A program made the position numbers and the translations under genes. The notes below the pieces were generated by a model, which searched no databases, was not told the origin of the DNA, and saw only the letters and a list, made by a program, of their open reading frames with translations. This document shows, piece by piece, positions 10,823-21,817 of a DNA stretch of 64,000 bases (position 1 is its first letter; every line of letters begins with the position of its first letter). Source of the stretch: Panaeolus papilionaceus (Eukaryota; Basidiomycota; Agaricomycetes; Agaricales); the NCBI GenBank assembly GCA_015501605.1, contig JADNRZ010000009.1, positions 1,798,001-1,862,000 of the forward strand, given 5' to 3'.

Positions 10823-11468
10823 CAGTGTAGTTAGGCTCCTTGGGACAGCACTTTGACCCAAGCCATACAGCGTCCCTCCACTAAGAAATTTCCAAATAAA
10901 ATTCATAATATCGTAATTTATGGTCTCAAGGGCTCGTATGTAGAATTTTATAATATTTTGTGCGGTTTTGTATCCAGGAGAGGGGGGATCGAGAAACAGA
11001 TAAAATCGTCACATTCGGGTTCCTTGGGACGGTGTGACTCGGCCAAATCGAGGGGGTCAAAAAGTCACACCCTGTCAATGGAGCATACAAATACCTTCCT
11101 CCTGTGTAACGACGTCGCCCCGAATTTTCTTGCACATGCATTCTTTCGTCCTTTTGTCTCATTCAAACTCAAATATTATCTTAGAGTATGTGTACATAAG
11201 GGGAATTTTTAAAAACCGATAAATTCCTAAAATTAAACAAATTTGTCCAGCAAAGGAAAAGCACATGTCCTAGATTTGGCCAAAACAGAACAGTAATTCA
11301 TATCCTGTGTGTTTATTACGGACCTCATAATTTTAAAACTTTTTATACTGGTGTATGTAGAATAGGTTTATACGTCTGCGAAGTTTCATGAAGAACCGTC
11401 AGGAATTGGGAGTGCCAGACCAATTTGTCCCAAGGAACATGTTTGTCCCAAGGAGCCTAACTACACTG
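10823..11468. mobile_element. MITE with 25-bp perfect terminal inverted repeats (Tc1/mariner-type ends)
   Basis: The 25 bases at 10823-10847, starting CAGTGTAGTTAGGCTCC, are the exact reverse complement of 11444-11468. Both ends are flanked by TA (10821-10822 and 11469-11470), the target duplication expected of the Tc1/mariner superfamily. The inner decamer TCCTTGGGAC recurs at 11021-11030 and, inverted, at 11427-11436, so each end has two copies. The element is 646 bp and has no credible transposase frame, so it is non-autonomous. Confidence 0.85.
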
Positions 11469-14400
11469 TATTGTTCATACTTACGTCGTACACTCACGGC
11501 TGCGAAACGCTGTCCAATCAAATAAGCTAACGTTCACAGATTTGACTTTAATAACGTCCCAGCAGCTGCCTCGTTCGAGGGTATGTATTCCAAGTTTGAA
11601 TGGCGGCATCTTTCGGAATGACATCTGACAGGTGTAATGAAAGAGATAAGAGGGTCTGCTGATACCCTACGCACATCGTGTCGCATCTCCCCCTCGGGTG
11701 CGCTTATAGACGCCCGAACGCGCATTCGTACGGAGGTAAGTCAGTGATGGTCGATCCCGCTTGTGTGAGGTCTAACACCTGAACGTTGATGATGATCAAG
11801 GTAAGCTCAAGCGACGACTGTGACTCGAGTCTATCGAGCCAGTGCCTCGGCCTCAACGATTAGGCGGAATTCCCAGATTGACAACTGACAGCAATCGACG
11901 GTCGCTTCGAACGTTCATTTAAGATTTTACGAATGGTTTGCGTAACACGGGCTTGGGAGGGCTATTTAGTATTTGCATTCGATGCATTAGGAAGAACGGC
12001 TCCGCACGGGTGTCTACATATGATAACGGTGCCCTTGTTCTGGACATGCCAGTGAGAGACATTTACCCCTATTGATGTGTGTAGTACTGCTTAGGGTTTG
12101 ATGTTCTTGTGAGGCCTCTTCCGCCGGTGTAATTGGAGATGACAAATGGCAATTGCGGGTGATTCGAACATTAGAATGTGTGATTCGAAGCTTGTTCGAA
12201 GTGAGAATCTTAAAAGATAGGTATAAATCGTGTCATTGCATCTACTTATTCAGTCATATCGCTGAAGCGCGGTAACCGGAGTAGTGCACCATTTTGCTGG
12301 TATGTACTCTTTTGAAATTCATCGTGGAAGGAAGGTGGAAAGCTTCGACGGTACCGGACTGGTTGCTGGTCCGCGACCTCGCGAGAGAATGCAAGATATC
12401 GACGATCGGTGGAGAAATGTAAGCGACTTGTGAATTACTCGTATATTCGAGTCATATACAGCGACAGTATGTATGAATGAAGTCTTCACGTTAGAACTAC
12501 AGTTATCTTGCAGTAGAGAGGCAGATGGTGAGCCATCTCGAATCAGCGGACACTGGAGTGATGATGAGACAGAGGGTGAGAAATTCTGAGGCATGTGACT
12601 TGTCATGGTCCGTGCGCAAATTCGACAAGTATATAATGAGGGCTCGTCCCATTCTGATTCCTTATCGCTTGTGCTCGGGCATGTACTGTCGCCAGTGAGG
12701 TTTTTACCGAGGCACAGTTTTTTTGCTGATTGCAAATTATACATCCGAACCCGTCTGTCAGCTTCGGCTTTCAGCAATTTTTGGAAAAATTCATTCCTTT
12801 TCTTGTGATAGCTATTCTGTAGCTTGAAGAAATGTGGATGTCTTAAATAGTTTATGAATGTTTGGATGATAATATATTTGCATTTTATTCTAATCTCTGG
12901 TGTGATATCGGAGTCGGAAGTTTGAATCTGTATTTCATTAAGGAACAACACTAAAAATTTAAGATTATCACAAGAGTACCTTGGGGAATGATTCAATGTG
13001 ATGCTACATACTGTATAGTTTGGAAGTCAGGACTTTGAAGCTCTGGTGCTGGTGATCATAAAGAAGCTCGTACACTTGGTAACGGTTTGGCATTTCATTA
13101 AGCAAACAGGCACATATGGCCTTATCAATCTATTTAAAGTGTTGCACCTTATGTCCATGACGTCGTCTAGCTAGAAGAGCCTCGAGGAATCGAGTCAGAC
13201 GTCGAATTCAAGCTGGAGAAAAACAGACTCCGATTGATTGAGGCCGAGTCAAAGTGGGAAACGAAAGCACTGTGAAGGATTGTGAAGGCCATACAATAAC
13301 TGCTTCGTGCCTTCGATGGCTCACACTCGTCAAGGGAGGCACATCACTGCCGATTTCGCCTGCAGATCAGAGGGTGCCATCGCCGTCGAGGTCGACCACT
13401 GACATCATAGCTGGCATCATGCATCATCCGTCGTCGGTTCTCTCTAGCCGGGGGATATCAGAAGAGTAGGTACATTCCCTGTGCATTGAACGAAAGAAAA
13501 ATGAAAGCTTGCATGTTATCTGTGACTATTAAAAACCCTTCATGCTTGGATCGAAGGATGCAGAATATGAACGTGAAGTGCTAAGATGGAAGTACATATG
13601 TAGGTTCAATCAAGGTGCCCGAGGAATGTGTAACGGAATGGGTTCATTATGTGTGAAAGAAAGGGGAGGGGAGGAAGGGGAAACTTCGCCGCAGTGTGGT
13701 CTCCACAAAGTAGCCTGATAGACTTTCACGGAGAACAGGACAGCTCGGGGTATGGTTTGACATATGTATGTATGTGCGTAGCGTACTACTTACTGTATAT
13801 TATTATAGTATAGTCTGAGTATGAATGCAGACTGATATGAAACGAAAATGAACGAGAAAAATGAAATTTAATGCAGAGATAAGCCGCGCATTGGCGTTGC
13901 GGTGGGTAACACTACCCTTTTGGTTTGAATGATAACTGGGCATCGATCGTAGGTACCCTGTTAATGGTCCCTGTAGTGGATGAACTCGGAAGGGCTTGGA
14001 TGCGAACCACGATTCGCGACTTTTCGAGTTAGAGTGAGAGAAAGCTTGTCCACACCTGGTACACGACTTGACTTGCGAGCCTCGCACTCCAAGCTCGAGC
14101 TTGATCAGCCGAGCCTGTTTGAACGAAAGGATAATAATATGATCAGCGACTTCGATACGTACCACCTCCTTTCGGCCATTGTGGTCGCCTCCAACGGTCA
14201 TGCATGGTTCTGAGGGAGTAAATCGGGCGTGAAAGAGCGTTCTCCACATGAGATAAGCAAAAAGCACGCTGTGTGGCGCACACAAGATGATCATGAGCCA
14301 TGATGGACATACATGGTCGTACGTCGGGGTTCAGAAGTAAGCAAGGGAAGGAAGTGTTCCTGAACCATTTCTGACGCGGACGGCTCAGCGGTCGATCATG

Positions 14401-16183
14401 ATGCGCGACACAGGACGCTCAGGTCCATGGCCATGGGCATCAGGATCGGTGGACCACGAAAGCACCTCCGCCGCTATTGCGCTGCGCTGACAGACTTACA
14501 TCCAGGCATGTCTAAGCAACCTTCTCCTCGCTGAAACCTGATCAATAACGAGCTTGATCAATGATCAGACAGACAGACATACGACACCAGTGCAGCAGTG
14601 CATACTGTGGTGATGGCTGTCGATGACTTGATTGGTAATTGACTTTATGAGTAGCGCCACTGTCCGCGTCAGGTTTAGTGCCAACTTGGGCGTTGGAATT
14701 GCATCATGATGAATCACGATCAGCGGACGCGTGCGGAGTCCACGAGGAAGCCTAGGGAAGCGGGCCTTGCAAATCGCATGTCATGCCCAATGTCCAAGGA
14801 GTTTGAAATGCAAATTGAATATGGTATTTGGAGTGACAAGGCGGAGTCGGATTATTATACATATTGATATGATGCTGATGATATGATGTGCGGGCGGTGA
14901 GCCTACGTACTTGCCTTTGATCATGATTCATGATATCCATGATGCGTTGCATTGCATTGTTCAACAACTTGACATTCGAATCAGTATAGTCTGCCGGGCA
15001 AGCAAGGCGCAGCACAATCGCCAATAAGTAAGAAGCTAAGGAAGTGTCGTGTGATGCTGATGATGCTGATGGTCCAAGAGAGGCTGGGTGCGATGAAATA
15101 GGGCCTACTAGCCCCAAATTGCAGTGCGGGGGGTTCATTCGTTTGAAATCGTAATGTGGGTAAGGAGGCATTGTGGGCTTGCGGTGCTGATCGTTGGTCG
15201 ATTGACAGGATCGAGGCTATGAGCAAGAGTTTGTAAGGAGTAGTGACAAGTGAGAGTGGGAGTAGTTGAGGTTAGCTTTCCGCTAGTAAGTAAAATAGTC
15301 GTTGACGATCATACGCAGAGGCTAGACGTTGGCGGTGGCGGGGACGAAAATAGTGGCATGGTAGCCTCGAGCTTGATGTCGTTGATCAACTAGCTGGTGT
15401 TTATTGGACGTTCGAGTGGAGGAATGAAGCCGAGTAGTTCGTACATAGCTCGTATCACGGCCCGAATTTGAATTCGGGGTGTGAGGAGGAAAAGTGATAG
15501 GGGCCGTTCGAGAGCGACTGAGAGCAATCGTTATGAAGTGTCCTCCCACACTCTAGTTAGAAAGTTGCCGGCAAAACCTTGGAAAAGGGGGGATTTTACA
15601 CCAAATAAACCGAGTGGAATGATCAGGACTATGCATGGTAAGTATACAGGAACCGGAAGCTGACTGAAGCCCTCACGATTGAGGCAAAGGGAGCCCTATG
15701 CCCGCCAACCCGTCCGAACAACGCGTTGAACACTCGCACAGATTCTGTTGCGCAAACACAGTGCAATACGGTAGCACGGCTGAGCGGTGCGATTTACCAT
15801 GGACTTACAATCCTGGGGACGAAGAATAATAAATTCAGGGCGTTTTTAAGGACAGAGTTATGAAGTCCGAGAGTACCTGAGACTGTGGGCCTCGGACTGG
15901 TGTCAATGATGTGAATAAGTACAAGGGCAATCAACAAGACGTTGAAGACGGATAAACTCTGAAAACGAATAATGTAAATCAACAAGGTCAGGTGAAATAA
16001 ATTTTACATACGGTTGTTGATGAATATCAACAAAAATCATGCCAAGTCAGGATATGTTTATCTGTTAGAGACGATGAGAAGGTTGCGGCGTCGGCGGGAT
16101 ATGGCATCTAAACATGCGTACAATGTTCCGGATGTAAAAAAAGCATACCGTCGGCTTTTCCTGTAAAGTTGAGGGATTTTTCC
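11469..16183. other. Gene-poor region between MITE and hAT element
   Basis: About 4.7 kb. Open frames exist (for example 12319-12996, 13803-14294 and 14752-15171 on the minus strand), but none shows a recognisable domain, a paralogue in the window or a convincing splice chain. It may hold an unrecognised gene, old transposon debris or neither. Confidence 0.45.
16176..16183. repeat. hAT target-site duplication, left
   Basis: ATTTTTCC, identical to 20134-20141 immediately after the element. Eight bases is the length diagnostic of hAT insertions. Confidence 0.9.
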
Positions 16184-16270
16184 CAGTGTCGGACGGTCAT
16201 GACTTTTTTCGCAGAGTCATGACTGTTCGACGTTGACTATGGTCATGACTAGTCATGACTAATCAAATAA
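16184..16270. repeat. Left terminal and subterminal repeats of the hAT element
   Basis: Terminal CAGTG followed by several copies of GTCATGACT, two of them adjacent near 16245-16260, presumably bound by the BED finger of the transposase. The right-end counterpart occupies about 20040-20133. Confidence 0.75.
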
Positions 16271-16543
16271 CTTGACTTGACTGATGGGCCGGTTAAACGG
16301 GCCGTGCCGTTGCGACGCTCACTGTGTTATCTCGAGTCTCGAGTCTCGACCGTAGATATGGATATTTAAATAAATGATAGCCCTACTATTAATACATACA
16401 CTATACTTGCTATCATCACATTAATGTTATTAATAGTGCATAAGAACTGTTGACTGTGGAAGTGTGTAGCCTTGAGAGTGACCACCAACTTCGTTGCCAA
16501 CACTTCTTCAACGTGAATACCAAGATTTATCATACATTATTCT

Positions 16544-19500
16544 ATGCCGCGTTCAGATCAGACAGACTTAGCAACCCTCCAAGGACAGTACTGGTACCGT
16601 AGTTTCTTTGTGAAGCATCCACAGGCTGTGGGAGGACTCCGGTCAGAGACACACGCTGGGGACAAGCCAAAGCAATACTGCAAAGCTTGCCTTACTCAGC
16701 ATGTTTCTGAGCTTCAGCAAGCCTACGACCTTGCTCAAGCACAAGGCCAACCACCAGTAACATCGAGAGATGAGGATGCGATCAAAGCTTACCGTATGTC
16801 CCAATATATTTTGGATATCTTGTGTACTGTATGATATATCGATGATCCCTAATTATCAATTCATTTAGTATGGACGATAAAAGCACCAAAAAATGGAAAT
16901 AGTACAGAACCTGGATGGAGACGTGGAGCAGTAAATACCCTGATTAATCACCTGTCCCAGTGCCCGCTACAACCAGAAAGTGTCCGTCTCAAGGCCTATC
17001 AGGATAATCGGCGGTCAGCAGCCCAAAGCGAGTCACTATCTCCCGCGCTACCTATGCTCGTAACGCATGCAGGTCCAAGCACCGGTCATCTCACAGCTAA
17101 TGTGACATCGTGGGTTCAAACGATTAGCCCCAACGCTGCAGTACCAATGGATATCAGCGCCCCCCCCAGCCCCTTAATCTTATCAAATATTCCACTGGGG
17201 TTTAATAATCCTGGTCCATCAATTACGGCTGGAGTAATATCTAGCGCTGGCGCTCCTGAGGTTCTTGGTCCCTCTGATTCAATTTCAAATGCCGCATCTG
17301 CGACATCTTCATCTTTGCACCTTCCTCATTCAGGATCAGGCCTACGACGACGACGATCTAATCTAGGACTACATGATCAATTGGTTCAATCCATGATCCT
17401 TCCACACTGGAATGCCGACAGGCAGACAGACTACGAGAACTCAATTGCGCGTTTAACAGCATTGGCAGGGCTCCCTCTCTCCTGGGTTGACAACCCTGAG
17501 TTCATTGCCTTCAAAGAGAAGTTTATTCCAGCCGCAAGGCCAGTCACGAGGAAGACTCTCACCAAGCGCATCATACCCAGGCTGGTCCAGACATTCCGCA
17601 AGAAGGTGATGGCTGCAGTGAAACAGAATAAGTATGTAACGCTGCAAGCAGATGGATGGACAGGTGAAAACCACCATCACTACATTGCATTTATGATCAC
17701 ATCAGGGGCGAAGGTATGAAATTACAATTATTTTTGTTACACCCGTCATAGAATAATTAATTCTTTAATTTAGCTCTATACTGTAAAGGTACACGACGCA
17801 TCAACGGAGCGCAAAACCTATGACCGTCTCCTAATTGTCCTGGAGGCAGTTTTCACACGTCTGGAGGCAGAATGGGGTGCAGTTGTTGTCGCAATTGTTA
17901 CAGACGCATCAGGAGAATCTCGGAAGGCAAGGCGTGAGTTTGTCAAGACACATCCTTGGGTGGTTGTGCTCGATTGTTTCGCACATCAGGTACATGCTAT
18001 TTTTATCAAATTTAAATCTACTCATCGCATCTTATCACAATTGTCTAGGTTAATCTCGTTGTCGGCGACTACTTTAAATCGGGTGGTGATCTCCTTGTTC
18101 AGTGTGAGCGTGCTGATGATCTCATCACCTGGATTCGCAGCAAGACTCTGTTAACTGGCCTCATCCGAAAGGAGCAACTCAACACCCTTGGCAGCACGCA
18201 GGCTATCATCCGCCCAGTTCTTACCCGATGGACTGCACATTTAATGGCATATGAGCGCCTCAGTGATAATGAGCATATCTTGAACACTCTTGTCTCACGA
18301 GATCTTGCACAAGCCGAGGCAAAACGTAGCATTATCATTGGGGACTCGAAGGCGAAGCAGAAGGCAGAGAAAATGACCAGGGTGATTCGAGATCCAAATC
18401 TCTGGTCAGCACTTAAATCGTATGTGTTATTTTGCTCTCATCTAATTAATTTTTAATCGCTTCTAGTGTTACCAAACATCTGAAGCCTCTTGGTATTGCA
18501 GCAAATGTTATTCAAGCTGCATTCTGTCGCCTTGATACTGTTCTCCTCACATTCGGCTATCTTGTCTATGAATATCAGCAGATGACTCAGCTGGAGGATA
18601 TCCGTGGATGTACCGCCATTATCCAAAGCCTTGAACGACGATGGGAAAAGACAGATCAGGAGGTCTTTATTGCTTCCGTCATCCTAAATCCGATGTACCA
18701 ATCAGCGCCTTTTGCTCGAACCAGTCACTTCACGCTCGCCAGCATTATTAGCCTTATGGTGCGGATCTGGAAGCGACTCAACAAAACTAGCGATGCTCCC
18801 CCCTCCACCTTCACACAGGATATTAGGTACTACCTTGCGAAGACCGACATTTTCTCAAACCTCGATATCATGATCAAGGATGAGATTGATATAGCTAGAA
18901 AACATGTAAGCACTCATTCTCTTTCAATAGAAGATTTATTGAAAATGGATCATCTAGGGTGTTCCACCAAGCCCGATCAGTATTCTTGAATCATATACTC
19001 ACCCAGGCCACCAAGAGTCACCATTTATTGCCTTTGCTAAGCGCATTCTCTCTATTTCCGCCAACTCAGCATCATGTGAACGTCTCTTCAGTCTCTTAGG
19101 TGCTATTCTCACCAAGCGTCGCAACCGTCTCACAGTCGACAATTTATTAAACCTTGCAGAATTAGTCATGCATATCCGTGACGAGCACATCCAGAATGCC
19201 GAATTAAGACACCGAACCCGGAAGCGATTCAATGAAACTGAAACCCAACCTCATCAAACCAACAACCCTTCTCCATCTGTCAATTCACCCTCATCATTGC
19301 AACAGCCTCCATTAATCATCGCTTCAGAGGCTTCAGAGCCGTTACCAGTTCTTCCTGGTGTTTCCATCACAGTAACAGAGCCCCGTGCTGACGAAGAATT
19401 AATTCAGGAAGCCCTTTCAATCCCAGATAACGACGATGATTATCAATCCGATGATTCCGAAGAACTTCCGCCGAGTATTTTGATGTCAAGCACTCATCAA

Positions 19501-19884
19501 GAGAACATGGACCACTCTAGAGCACATCATGGTGCATCAAGTGCTACACCCAACACTGGTCATCCGACACAAACAGCTGGGTTTCGTGTTATTATTGCAT
19601 CATACCAGCGTCGACTTGATGAGGACAATGCAGACAATACACCCCTTTTTGATAACGCTCATCAATCCCGGCTCTCTAGCTTTCCTCTTATCCCGCTTTC
19701 CAGCCTTTTTGATTTTACCAACCAACACTGGACTGCCCACATAAAAGCTCAAGGGGAGAGCTCTCGTAAAAACGAGACTGAACTATATGATGCACTCAAT
19801 AGTGAGGAGGATGGAGGAAGGGATGATATTGGTCGCACACAGTTGATTGATGAAACCACAGCTCAGACTGCTCTTGGACATTAA
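16544..19884 (+). CDS. hAT-family transposase, 1015 aa, 6 exons
   Basis: Exons: 16544-16793, 16869-17713, 17774-17989, 18049-18419, 18467-18905, 18958-19884. They total 3048 nt with no stop or frameshift. The protein would excise and reinsert the surrounding element. An N-terminal BED-like zinc finger is seen (YCKAC near residue 46, completed by HLSQC near 111-115 across intron 1). The catalytic-region motifs LQADGWTG near residue 344, VTDASGES near 408 and DCFAHQVNLVV near 432 (the C-x2-H motif, interrupted by intron 3) fit the hAT RNase-H fold. The dimerisation segment NSASCERLFSLLG lies near residue 747. A long Ser/Glu/Asp-rich tail of about 220 residues follows, longer than in typical members. 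It is likely autonomous. Confidence 0.93.
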
Positions 19885-20133
19885 TTAAGATAGCTAAATT
19901 TTTCATTACTTTCGCTCTATTTACAAAGGAGAATAAATTTACCTATCCTTCATGCACGATAAGGCAAATAAGAGTGTTACCGATGAGCACTTCTCACGCC
20001 TTATCTAGAGTCGGCCAACGTTATTTCTTTTTTAGGTATGACCCAGTCAAGTCACCAGTCATTTGACCGCGGTCATGACTTTTTGTGACAGTCACTGACT
20101 TTCGTTGACTAGTCACTGACCGGCACAACACTG

Positions 20134-20141
20134 ATTTTTCC
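20134..20141. repeat. hAT target-site duplication, right
   Basis: ATTTTTCC, an exact copy of 16176-16183. Confidence 0.9.
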
Positions 20142-21817
20142 ACCTAAATCCTCACAACATTCTCGCCACCGAGGCCGAAGTCCCGACACTATCTATAATA
20201 GTTATCAGTAGTAGCATTGAAAGAGTCAGTAGCGACACAACTCAGACCCCCCTACCAACGGCCAAATAGAGGGCATACGGACTTCATAAACGGTCCCTAT
20301 TACGCTACCAACACAAGGTTAGGAAAGACTCTTGTTCCCAAATCGATCGTGTAAGATGGCTGGTTTCGAAGTGAATAAATGTTCCTAGGAGGTATAATTA
20401 GGCGGTCGCTTTAGAGTGCTATTTTCGAGCACTTACTTGGAGTGAGTGAATACCAAAGAATATTCGGTGAGATAGGCCTCGGGTGGGTAAGTCTGTGCGT
20501 CTTGAGCGCGCTTCTGTGCTATTTAGGTATCGAGCATTGCTTCAGGCCGTGACTGAAGGTTCGAAGGGCAATCGAGGAGCACACATGGCAGGAAGCCTTG
20601 ATTGAAGTGTACTACGCTTGAATACATGTGCTTGAAAGTAGACAAACAGCACGATGCATATCTGTCGTGCAATGTACTCGTTAGACATCTCGACGGAGAC
20701 TGTCAATCATTGGTTGGCATCCTTGATAAGCCAATGAGGTGATGTATGGGCAACGGGCTGACAGCTTGCAATCATTCGTTGGTGCAATTAAACAAGTGGA
20801 TGATAGGCGAAAGTTTGGCTTTGTTGTTTCCGGTGATTTATTGTGCGCTTCACTGGTTGAACAGGACCTGTGAAAACATGATTGCGAGGGTGCGCACACG
20901 TTTCTAGTGTGGGCGTCCAAAGGCGTCAAACTATAATTCTCCGGCTAAATAAATTGGCCCAAAGAAATTAAAAGAATGGTGGTTCATAGAATCAACCTGA
21001 CACATATGACCTGCTTTCGTGCTGTTACAGTGGATTTTTCTGGCCAACCAGTGACCTGAAGAATGACAGTGGTCTATACGACTCCAGACCAGAGGGTAAC
21101 TCTCGATTGAAGAAGAATAAAAATGAGAATCCTGGTCCACAAATTGGGAAAGAAGCGATGGGAAGCGTCGCCAGAAGATCAGTGTAATAAAAGTCGGTGG
21201 CTTTATGGAGGCAATGACCAAGGATGTGCGTAATTAATGAAGAAGTTCAGAGTGAAAAAGGGAGGGGTCTTTCTACATGGCATTGATATAAAGTTGGAGG
21301 TTATATTGGAGCATCAAACGCGTTAGCGTGATGAAATCAAGGAGGCAGTGGAGGTGTTCTAATAAAAGTGAACCAATAAGTAGAAAAAACGCTGGACATT
21401 GGTGGATTGGCTCCGAGGGTCAGAAAGGGGCTCACACCTCTGCCGACTTGCCGACATCCAAACCTTCATTACAGCGTCAAATTATCCAGTTGTTTTCCCT
21501 GTCCGCTTGGATGGTTTTTCGTGATAAAAAAGAGTTTATGTGAGTGGAGAACAAGGTTGAGGTCCTGATGACTTGAGTGAGAAGTTTAATGGTAAGGGTC
21601 GCAGTGGATGATAGGTATATGGAGTGTTATTCGGTTTAACGTGTGAATCCGTTCAAGGGGGGGGGTACTGACAAGATCTCTTGACCGCCTGGCAAACCAT
21701 CAATGAATTTTAACCTTTTCATACTTATTATGCCCAAACACAAATTCCGATGAGCCTGTTGCCTGTTGCTCCCCTTCTCTTCCTGCCATAGCGCTAGGTC
21801 TCCCATCCCCCTCCAGG
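20142..21817. other. Intergenic region upstream of the RGS gene
   Basis: About 1.7 kb with only short open frames and no supported gene. The right end must hold the promoter of the gene at 21818. A run of nine G lies at about 21657-21666. Confidence 0.5.

Larger units (their letters stand above)
16184..20133 (+). mobile_element. Complete hAT DNA transposon, 3950 bp
   Basis: The element is bounded by imperfect terminal inverted repeats: CAGTGTCGG...CGGTCA on the left, and, read inward from the right end, CAGTGTTGTGCCGGTCA. Perfect 8-bp duplications ATTTTTCC flank it. Just inside the ends are arrays of short related motifs: GTCATGACT is repeated several times in 16196-16265, and GTCACTGAC/GTCATGAC at 20075-20120. 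Such subterminal repeats are usual transposase-binding sites in this superfamily. A spliced transposase gene fills most of the interior. Perfect flanks and an unbroken gene point to a recent insertion. Confidence 0.95.

Noticed and set aside
12319..12996. 225-codon open frame on the minus strand
   Set aside because: No domain, no paralogue, no splice context and an AT-rich, uneven composition; probably a chance frame.
13803..14294. 163-codon minus-strand frame
   Set aside because: Neither ends nor composition look coding, and nothing is recognisable.
14752..15171. 139-codon minus-strand frame starting MPPYPHYDF
   Set aside because: The first half looks somewhat protein-like, but no family and no supported downstream exon could be found.
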